A DNA stretch of 64,000 nucleotides. It comes from Actinoplanes italicus. Its GTDB lineage: Bacteria; Actinomycetota; Actinomycetes; Mycobacteriales; Micromonosporaceae. The notes below the pieces were generated by a model. The model saw only the letters and a program-made list of their open reading frames with translations. It made no database searches and was not told the DNA's origin. Shown here piece after piece: positions 58,080 through 64,000 of the stretch. The position numbers and the translations under genes are program-made. How positions within the stretch are numbered: position 1 is the stretch's first letter; each line of letters starts with the position of its first letter. The DNA is taken from the NCBI RefSeq assembly GCF_003001815.1, contig NZ_PVMZ01000025.1, positions 78,465-142,464 of the forward strand, read 5' to 3'.

Positions 58080-59363
58080 TCATCGGCCGGTCGCCGCGGA
58101 CAGGGTCTGCAGCCCGGCGAGGACCTGGTCGGCCGCTGAGGTGGCAGCCGACAGCTGGGTGGTGACCTCGGCAAGCACCGCCGCCTGTTCCTCCACGGAG
58201 GACGCGATGTTCAGCTGGAGTTCGTGGATGTCGTCGACCGCACCGGTGGTGGACGCGAACGTCTGCGCCACGTCCCCGGTCTCCGCCACGATCGCCGAGA
58301 TCACCTGATTGACCTTCTCCACCGAGGTCGCCGTCTCCCGGGCCAGGTCCTTGACCTCACCGGCCACCACGGCGAAGCCCTTGCCGAGCTCCCCGGCACG
58401 GGCCGCCTCGATGGTGGCGTTCAGCGCGAGCAGGTTCGTCTGCTCCGCCAGCGACGCGATGATCGCGTTCACGTCGGCGATCTCCCCGACCGACTTCTCC
58501 AGCCGCCGGACCTTCTCCCCGGCCGACGCCGCCGCGTCCTTGCCCGAGGAGGCGGTCCCGGCGGCCTGCGCCGACCGTTCCGCGATGTCGCGCACCGACG
58601 CCGTCAGGGCCGACAGCTCCCGGTCGACGGCGGCCACCGCGGAGATCGCCGTGTGCGCCTCCGCGCTGATCTGTGCCACGTCGGCGGTGATCCGCCGGGC
58701 CTGTTCGGCCGACTCCTCGGACCGCACGCGCAGCTCCTCGGCAGCGCGTTCCCGGGAGTCCCGCTCGGCCCGTTCCACCTCGCGGCGGGCGTCCTCGGCC
58801 TGTCGCGCCAGCACCTCGTTCTCGCGTTCCGCCTGCTCCGCGAAGTGCCAGAAGATGACGATGCCGGCCACCTCGACCGTGACGAGCCCGGCGTGCAGCG
58901 CAACCATCCCGATCGCGGCGGCGATGCCCATGTGGTGCTCGCCGAAGACCCGTTCCGGTGACACCAGGCCCAGCACGCCGTGATGCACGACCACCACGAC
59001 GATCGCCGACACCAGCGGCGCCCACTGCTGGTAGAGCGCCACGAAGATGAGCACGGCGTACAGGTGGATGTGCGTGGACATCTCCCCGCCGGTGAGCTCG
59101 ATCGCCACGAACGTGCACGCGATCAGCCCGACGCTGACGTGGCTGGCCCGGCCCTTGGCCGACGGCACCAGCGGAGCCAGGGCGGCCCACACCGCGACGG
59201 CGGCGGACAGCAGTACCGCCTCCCACGGCGACCGCGGCCCGAGAATGCCGACGACCAGGAAGACCGGAACGTGGAACCAGAGCAACCGGCTGACGATTCG
59301 GTGCCGGGCCTGCCACGACGCGTCAGAGAGCCGGGCACCCCGCGGCAACGTCAGAGAACTCAC
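58080..59363 (-). CDS. Methyl-accepting chemotaxis-type membrane receptor
   Basis: A 427-residue receptor. The N-terminal third has about six hydrophobic segments and no large external ligand domain, so it senses within the membrane. A coiled-coil follows, then the signalling hairpin tip NAIIASLAEQTNLLALNATIEAARAGELGKGFAVVAGEVKDLA, which is canonical. No cheA, cheW or flagellar gene is in the window, so it must couple to a cluster elsewhere or act differently. The GTG at 59363 is tentative; the open frame continues upstream but has only shadow sequence there. Confidence 0.85.
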   Translation of the reverse strand: MSSLTLPRGARLSDASWQARHRIVSRLLWFHVPVFLVVGILGPRSPWEAVLLSAAVAVWAALAPLVPSAKGRASHVSVGLIACTFVAIELTGGEMSTHIHLYAVLIFVALYQQWAPLVSAIVVVVVHHGVLGLVSPERVFGEHHMGIAAAIGMVALHAGLVTVEVAGIVIFWHFAEQAERENEVLARQAEDARREVERAERDSRERAAEELRVRSEESAEQARRITADVAQISAEAHTAISAVAAVDRELSALTASVRDIAERSAQAAGTASSGKDAAASAGEKVRRLEKSVGEIADVNAIIASLAEQTNLLALNATIEAARAGELGKGFAVVAGEVKDLARETATSVEKVNQVISAIVAETGDVAQTFASTTGAVDDIHELQLNIASSVEEQAAVLAEVTTQLSAATSAADQVLAGLQTLSAATGR

Positions 59364-59509
59364 ACCCCTCTGATCGACCGGCGGACGGCCACCTTGACCC
59401 CTTCGGGCAAATGGCGGAAGGCCTGCCTGCCCACCCGCGAACGGTGCCACGATGAAGGAAGGGAATCCAGACGGCCGGCGGCCGTGCCGGCCGGTATCAG
59501 GGAGGGACC

Positions 59510-59794
59510 ATGAAACAACCCCGTCCCGGCCTCCCCCGCTTCGACGCCACGGTGACCACCGCGAACGTGCACGAGCGGGCCGAGCAGGTGGCAGTGCCCG
59601 ATTTCGACTGGATGAGCACACCGGTCGTGGCGATGGTCGACGGCATGCTGCACATCGATCCGGACGCGCCCCTGCCGGCCCGGCGCCGTCACCAGATCCC
59701 GCGCCCGGCCGGAGCCCCGCAGACCGGCCCGGTCGACGACGCGGCCCAGAGCGCCGCACTGCTCCTGGCGGGTCTCACCAGGATCCACCACTGA
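59510..59794 (+). CDS. Small hypothetical protein
   Basis: A 94-residue hydrophilic protein with no motif I recognise. It is probably real: a GGGAGGG ribosome site lies 4-5 bases before the ATG, the codon usage is like that of the neighbours, and a hairpin follows its stop. It is divergent from the chemoreceptor (146 bases apart). It has a C-terminal Ala-rich helix (DDAAQSAALLLAGLTRI). Function unknown. Confidence 0.55.
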   Translation: MKQPRPGLPRFDATVTTANVHERAEQVAVPDFDWMSTPVVAMVDGMLHIDPDAPLPARRRHQIPRPAGAPQTGPVDDAAQSAALLLAGLTRIHH

Positions 59795-59801
59795 CGCCGG
59801 A

Positions 59802-59852
59802 ACCCGCGTGGTGATCCACCGGCGATCACGCGCCGCAGATCACTACGCGGGT
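59802..59852. terminator. Hairpin related to the tandem array at 4.3 kb
   Basis: The arms 59802-59816 and 59838-59852 pair at 14 of 15 bases (the exception is a G-U) around a 21-base loop that can form a small stem itself. The arm contains CCGCGTGGTGA, also the arm of the array at 4345-4513. It separates the convergent ends of the small gene and the HAD gene. Confidence 0.7.
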
Positions 59853-59867
59853 CACGGCGTGGACGAG

Positions 59868-60893
59868 TCAGGGGGCCTCGGAGCCGTTCGTCAGGCCCCA
59901 GGACTCGAGCAGGTGCCCGGCTTCGGAGGAAGCGGCGGTGACGGCTGAGACGGGCACGCCGTCCCACGTCGCCGCACACAGCAGGCGCAAGGCGTTCACC
60001 GGGTCGCCCGAGCCCGTCAAGGTGGCGCTACCGCCCTCCCGGGACAGCCGCCAGCCGCCCGCCTCGTCACCGGCGGCCGGGACACGGGCGTCGGCGGCCG
60101 GGCGGAACAGCGCGGACAGGTCGGCGGCCACGTAGGTCGGGCGCCGGTTCTCCGGGGCCGACAGCAGGTCGGCGGGGCCGCTCACGCCGGTCAGAACCAG
60201 CAGGCTGTCCATCCCCGCGGTGACGGCGCCCTGGATGTCGGTGTCCAGGCGGTCGCCGATCGACAACGGCCGCCGGGCGTCGGAGCGACCGGCCGCGGTC
60301 CGGAACAGAGCCGGCTGCGGTTTGCCGACCACGACATCAGGATCACGATCCAAAGCGGTTCGGAGTACGGCCACGAGCGAGCCGTTGCCCGGCAACGGAC
60401 CGCGCGGGCTCGGCAGGGTCCGGTCGGTGTTGGTCGCGAACCAGGTCGCTCCGGCGCGGACCGCCAGCGCGGCCTCCGCCAGGATCTTCCAGCCGACCTC
60501 GGGGCCGTACCCCTGGAGAACCGCGACAGGCTCGTCCTCAGCGGAGTCGACGGGGGTGAGGCCCGCGTCCCGGACCTCGGCACGAAGCGCCTCCGCACCG
60601 ACCACCAGGACCGGCGCACCGGCCGGCAGGCGCTCGGCGAGCATCGCCGCGGAAGCGCCGGCCGAGGTCAGGACCTCGGCCGGCTCCGCGCTCACACCCA
60701 TGCCGGTCAGCAGCGACGCCACCTCGGCGGCCCGCCGGGAGGCGTTGTTCGTCGCGTACGCGATCGTCGTCGCGTCCGCGCGCAGCCTCTCGACGGCCTC
60801 GGCCGCACCCGGAATCGGCTTGTCGATCAGGAAGACGACGCCGTCCAGGTCGAAGATGACCAGGTCGTAGCCACCGGCAAGGTGATCGGTCAC
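59868..60893 (-). CDS. HAD-family phosphatase (NagD-like; Rv1692-type)
   Basis: A 341-residue HAD hydrolase of the IIA cap type. Motif I is VIFDLDGVVFLID, motif II is YATNNASR, and the later VVGKPQPALF and SIGDRLDTDIQGAVTAGMDSLLVLTGV are the metal-binding end. M. tuberculosis Rv1692, in the same gene position, is reported as a glycerol 3-phosphate phosphatase; the same reaction here would counterbalance the two glycerol kinases encoded elsewhere in this window. The last 80 residues are variable. The GTG start overlaps the stop of the RGG/TPR gene. Confidence 0.9.
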   Translation of the reverse strand: MTDHLAGGYDLVIFDLDGVVFLIDKPIPGAAEAVERLRADATTIAYATNNASRRAAEVASLLTGMGVSAEPAEVLTSAGASAAMLAERLPAGAPVLVVGAEALRAEVRDAGLTPVDSAEDEPVAVLQGYGPEVGWKILAEAALAVRAGATWFATNTDRTLPSPRGPLPGNGSLVAVLRTALDRDPDVVVGKPQPALFRTAAGRSDARRPLSIGDRLDTDIQGAVTAGMDSLLVLTGVSGPADLLSAPENRRPTYVAADLSALFRPAADARVPAAGDEAGGWRLSREGGSATLTGSGDPVNALRLLCAATWDGVPVSAVTAASSEAGHLLESWGLTNGSEAP

Positions 60894-63748
60894 GCGTTCG
60901 GCTTCTCCTCGTCGCCCTTGGCCGAACCGGCCACGGACTCGTCGGTCTTGTCGGAGTCCGCCTCGCCGTCCAGCGCCTTGTCGACGGAGCCGGTGACGGA
61001 CTCGTCGACGCTGTGCTCGGCGGTGAACTCGTCGGCCGGTTTCTCCAGCGATTCCGTGACGCCACCGGTGACCACCGGCACGCCCTTGTCGCCGTCCTCG
61101 TCCAGGCTGAGCGGGTCCGTGTTCACGTCGGTGTCCCCGACGTCCGCCCGCGCGCCCTCGCCGAGATCGTCGTCCTGGTCCTCGTCGAGATCGTCGTCCT
61201 GGTCGTCGTCCTGGTCGTCGTCCAGGTCCTCGTCCAGGTCGTCGCCGTCCTCGCGGTCGTCGTCTTCGTCGTCCTCGTCGTCGAGGTCGTCGTCGCCGAG
61301 GTCGTCGTCGCCGTCCTCGTCGTCGCCGGAGTCACGGCGGTCCTCGCCGTCCTCGCGGTCACGGCCGGTCGCGGAGCCTTCGCCGGTCTCCTCGTCGTCC
61401 TCGTCGTGGTCGTCACCCTCGATGGTGACGCCGTCGAGTTCGAGCAGACGCTCGGCCGCGTCGGTGACCTGCTCCTCGTCGGTCGCGGCGGTCCGGGCGA
61501 ACCACTCCCGCGCCTCCTCGCGACGGCCGGCCGCCAGCAGCGCGTCCGCGTAGGCGTAGCGCAGCCGCGCCGCCCACTCGGCGTCCTCGTTGCCGGTCAG
61601 TTCCTGAACCTGCAGCATCGCCACGGCCGCGTCGTGCTGGCCCAGGTCGCCCCGGGCTCCGGCGGCGACGATCAGCAGCTCGATCGCTCCGGCCTTCTCC
61701 AGCTTCGCCACGTCCGCGCCGCGGAACAGGTCGATCGCCCGCTCCGGCCGGCCCAGCGCCCGCTCGCAGTCGGCCAGCTCGGCCAGGTGCGTCTGCCGGC
61801 CGGTCATCCGGTGATACGTCCGCAGCTCGGCGATCGCCGTCGTCCAGTCCCCGGCCGCGTACGCCGCCAGGCCGACAGCCTCACGCACGACAGCGATCCG
61901 CGAGGCGAGCCGCCGGGCCGCGATCGCGTGCCGCAGCGCCAGCTCGGAGTCCTCGTCGATGATCGTGCCGGCCGCCACCAGATGCCGGGCGACCTTTTCG
62001 GCCACGTCCCGCGCAAGGCTCAGCAGCTCGGCACGTACCTCCTGGTCGAGGTCTGCGGCCGTGATGTCCTCGGGAATCTCGGGGGCCTCGAACGGCGCCT
62101 GACCGGCGTTCGCCTGATCGTCCCGGTCGCCCTGGAATCCACCGCGGTCCCGGTCGCCGCCACGGTCGCGGTCCCCACGGAATCCGCCGCGGTCGCCACC
62201 GCCCTGGTAGCCGCCACGGTCACGGTCGCCGCCACGGAACCCGCCGCGGTCGCCGCCACCCTGGTAGCCGCCCCGGTCACGGTCACCACCGCGGAATCCG
62301 CCACGGTCGCCGCCACCCTGGTAACCCGGACGGTCACCACTGGGCCGACGGTCGCCACCCTGGTAACCCCCACGGTCGCCGCCGCCCTGGTAGCCACTGC
62401 GATCGCGGTCGCCGCCACGGAATCCACCACGGTCGCCGCTCGGCCGGTCACCACGGGGCCGGTCGAAGGACCGCTCACGGTCACCGCCCCGGAAGCCGCC
62501 GCCCTGCGGACGGTCACCACCCCGGTCACGGTCGCCACCACGGAACCCACCGGAACCGCCCTGGAAGCTCTCGCGCGCGCCGCCACGGTCGCCACCGCCC
62601 TGGTAGCCACTGCGATCGCGGTCGCCGCCACGGAATCCGCCACGGTCGCCGCCACCCTGGTAACCCGGACGGTCACCACTGGGCCGACGGTCGCCACCCT
62701 GGTAACCACCACGGTCGCCACCACCCTGGTAGCCGCCACGGTCACGATCGCCGCCACGGAACCCACCGCGGTCGCCGCCACCCTGGTAGCCGCCCCGGTC
62801 ACGGTCACCACCGCGGAATCCGCCACGGTCGCCGCCACCCTGGTAACCCGGACGGTCACCACTGGGCCGACGGTCGCCACCCTGGTAACCACCACGGTCG
62901 CCGCCGCCCTGGTAGCCGGGGCGGTCACCACTGGGCCGACGGTCGCCGCCACCCTGGTAGCCGCCACGGTCGCGGTCACCACCACGGAATCCACCGCGGT
63001 CGCCGCCACCCTGGTAACCCGGACGGTCACCACTGGGCCGACGATCGCCACCCTGGTAGCCGCCACGGTCGCGGTCACCACCACGGAATCCACCGCGGTC
63101 GCCGCCACCCTGGTAGCCACCACGGTCACGGTCACCACCACGGAACCCACCACGGTCGCCGCCACCCTGGTAACCCGGACGGTCACCACTGGGCCGACGA
63201 TCGCCACCCTGGTAGCCGCCACGGTCGCGGTCACCACCACGGAAACCGCCACGGTCGCCGCCACCCTGGTAACCCGGACGGTCACCACTGGGCCGACGAT
63301 CGCCACCCTGATAGCCCGGACGGTCACGGTCGCCGCCACGGAAACCGCCGCCCTGGGAGCCGCTGCGCTCTACGCCACGGTCGGAGCCACGGAAGCCGCC
63401 ACGGTCACCACCGGAACGGCCACGGTCGTCGCTGCGGAAGCCACCCCGGTCGCCGCCACCCTGGTAGCCACCACGGTCACGGTCGCCACCACGGAAGCCA
63501 CCACGGTCACGGTCACCACCGCGGAAACCGCCGCGGTCGCCGCCACCCTGGTAGCCACCGCGATCACGGTCACCACCACGGGGGGCTCCACGGTCACGGT
63601 CGCCGCCACGGAAACCGCCGCGGTCGCCACCGCCCTGATTGCCGCCACGGTCCTGCCGACGCCCGTCGCCACCTCCGTCGCGACCGCCTCCGGAACGGCC
63701 CTCGCCGTCGCGGTTGCTGGAGCCGCCGTCCTGCGGTCCTGTAGTCAC
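60890..63748 (-). CDS. RGG-repeat / TPR / acidic-tail protein (Rv1691-type core)
   Basis: A 952-residue protein in three parts. Residues 1 to about 545 are dozens of repeats of the form GGDRGGFRGGDRDRGGYQGG, an RGG-box composition known to bind RNA and drive phase separation in eukaryotes. About 560-775 is a helical TPR-like domain (LRHAIAARRLASRIAVVREAVGLAAYAAGDWTTAIAELR onward), which matches the conserved core of this gene in other actinobacteria. The rest is a Asp/Glu-rich tail. The GTG start follows a GGAAGGA ribosome site. The repeat part leaves long open frames on both strands. Confidence 0.85.
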   Translation of the reverse strand: MTTGPQDGGSSNRDGEGRSGGGRDGGGDGRRQDRGGNQGGGDRGGFRGGDRDRGAPRGGDRDRGGYQGGGDRGGFRGGDRDRGGFRGGDRDRGGYQGGGDRGGFRSDDRGRSGGDRGGFRGSDRGVERSGSQGGGFRGGDRDRPGYQGGDRRPSGDRPGYQGGGDRGGFRGGDRDRGGYQGGDRRPSGDRPGYQGGGDRGGFRGGDRDRGGYQGGGDRGGFRGGDRDRGGYQGGDRRPSGDRPGYQGGGDRGGFRGGDRDRGGYQGGGDRRPSGDRPGYQGGGDRGGYQGGDRRPSGDRPGYQGGGDRGGFRGGDRDRGGYQGGGDRGGFRGGDRDRGGYQGGGDRGGYQGGDRRPSGDRPGYQGGGDRGGFRGGDRDRSGYQGGGDRGGARESFQGGSGGFRGGDRDRGGDRPQGGGFRGGDRERSFDRPRGDRPSGDRGGFRGGDRDRSGYQGGGDRGGYQGGDRRPSGDRPGYQGGGDRGGFRGGDRDRGGYQGGGDRGGFRGGDRDRGGYQGGGDRGGFRGDRDRGGDRDRGGFQGDRDDQANAGQAPFEAPEIPEDITAADLDQEVRAELLSLARDVAEKVARHLVAAGTIIDEDSELALRHAIAARRLASRIAVVREAVGLAAYAAGDWTTAIAELRTYHRMTGRQTHLAELADCERALGRPERAIDLFRGADVAKLEKAGAIELLIVAAGARGDLGQHDAAVAMLQVQELTGNEDAEWAARLRYAYADALLAAGRREEAREWFARTAATDEEQVTDAAERLLELDGVTIEGDDHDEDDEETGEGSATGRDREDGEDRRDSGDDEDGDDDLGDDDLDDEDDEDDDREDGDDLDEDLDDDQDDDQDDDLDEDQDDDLGEGARADVGDTDVNTDPLSLDEDGDKGVPVVTGGVTESLEKPADEFTAEHSVDESVTGSVDKALDGEADSDKTDESVAGSAKGDEEKPNA
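62110..63620 (-). repeat. Tandem repeat DNA encoding the RGG region
   Basis: Units of roughly 45-60 bases built from the words for GGDRGGF, RGGDRDRGG, YQGGGDRG and DRRPSGDRPGYQ recur in shuffled order over about 1.5 kb. Some blocks, for example those coding DRRPSGDRPGYQGGGDRGG, recur nearly unchanged, pointing to recent recombination or replication slippage. The region is likely to vary in length between strains. Confidence 0.9.
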
Positions 63749-63858
63749 GGATCAATTCCTTCCAGTACGGCGGCGGGCTACTTCGGCCCGGGTGGCCTTG
63801 CTCCGACACACGCTGTTCTCGACACACAAAGTTACTAGGGGATCTGCCCATAAACGCA

Positions 63859-63894
63859 GTCGAGGGCCGACCCCGAAGTGGGGCGGCCCTCGAC
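63859..63894 (-). terminator. rRNA operon terminator
   Basis: A stem pairing GTCGAGGGCCG with its complement, extended by CCCC/GGGG with one bulge around a short loop, lies about 12 bases beyond the 5S rRNA 3' end. Confidence 0.85.
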
Positions 63895-63905
63895 CGATCA
63901 AGTTT

Positions 63906-64000
63906 AGTCCGGCGGCGTCCTACTCTCCCACACCCTCCCGAGTGCAGTACCATCGGCGCTGGAGGGCTTAGCTACCGGGTTCGGAATGTAACCGGGCGTT
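63906..64000 (-). rRNA. rrf: 5S ribosomal RNA, partial (3' part)
   Basis: Read on the minus strand, the window edge inward gives the conserved 5S sequence with the CCGAACCCGG loop region, the GATGGTACTGCACTCGGGAG stretch and the GGGAGAGTAGGACGCCGCC 3' end. About 95 of the expected 117 or so bases are present; the 5' part lies beyond 64000. It marks the end of an rRNA operon transcribed toward the RGG gene. Confidence 0.95.

Noticed and set aside
62020..63339. A 439-residue frame on the minus strand in the RGG region
   Set aside because: Same repeat DNA read out of frame. Repeats without stop codons keep all frames open.
61013..63838. A 941-residue open frame on the plus strand across the RGG gene
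   Set aside because: Its Thr/Val/Ala repeats are the reverse reading of the RGG repeats; no ribosome site or known fold. The minus frame has the conserved TPR core.

Overview
The window is very high in G+C, and almost every gene overlaps or closely abuts its neighbour through ATGA/GTGA junctions, often with GTG or TTG starts. It carries an F420/PPOX-type flavoprotein, a DUF574-type methyltransferase, SteA/SteB, ScpAB and a TlyA/NadK/RecN row. This points to an actinomycete, most likely a member of the Micromonosporaceae such as Actinoplanes. That placement is inference from gene content and style; no marker was searched.

Left arm (1-16.7 kb). A beta-oxidation pair (thiolase fadA, fused hydratase/dehydrogenase fadB) is followed by a short phosphotransferase-like gene and a tandem hairpin array. 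Next come a PIG-L/LmbE deacetylase overlapping a P-loop kinase, an ABC exporter, a MatB-like malonyl-CoA ligase, a membrane GGDEF-EAL protein and a metallophosphatase. The arm ends with a three-gene MacB-type export operon (adaptor lipoprotein, ATPase, permease) and an orphan sugar-binding lipoprotein. From 16.7 to 17.6 kb there is no gene, only imperfect palindromes, tandem repeats and a G-quadruplex motif.

Backbone (17.6-63.7 kb, almost all on the minus strand). Reading down the minus strand the order is TPR/RGG protein, HAD phosphatase, tlyA, nadK, recN, steA, mctB/steB, an envelope gene row, pyrG, NUDIX, ald, xerD, a ParA-like ATPase, a degenerate site-2-protease-like membrane protein, scpA, scpB and rluB. 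From memory this is the gene order of Mycobacterium tuberculosis Rv1691-Rv1711 and its Streptomyces counterpart. Three blocks interrupt it. Block 1 (20.7-31.9 kb) holds an acetyltransferase, a Lys-rich protein, acylphosphatase, a methyltransferase, two divergent glycerol kinases with an IclR regulator and glpD, an ATPase/HNH nuclease pair resembling Septu (PtuAB) defence, and an MFS exporter. Block 2 (35.8-41.9 kb) holds a barstar-domain protein, a DUF574 methyltransferase, a PPOX protein behind a SoxR/MerR-type promoter, a VOC protein, and two macrolide-type glycosyltransferases, one controlled by a divergent TetR gene with twin operators. Block 3 (44.3-50.1 kb) holds a flippase, a MraY-like protein, a glycosyltransferase and an alkaline-phosphatase-like membrane protein.

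Right end. A 952-residue protein has a very long Arg-Gly-Gly-rich region, a TPR-like middle and an acidic tail. Its start lies just downstream of a minus-strand 5S rRNA (cut by the window edge) and the rRNA terminator.

Regulation. Many genes outside operons lack a Shine-Dalgarno sequence and instead show a TANNNT hexamer 6-8 bases before the start codon, which suggests leaderless transcripts. Convergent gene ends are closed by long perfect hairpins; two of the hairpin types are dispersed repeat families with several copies in this window.
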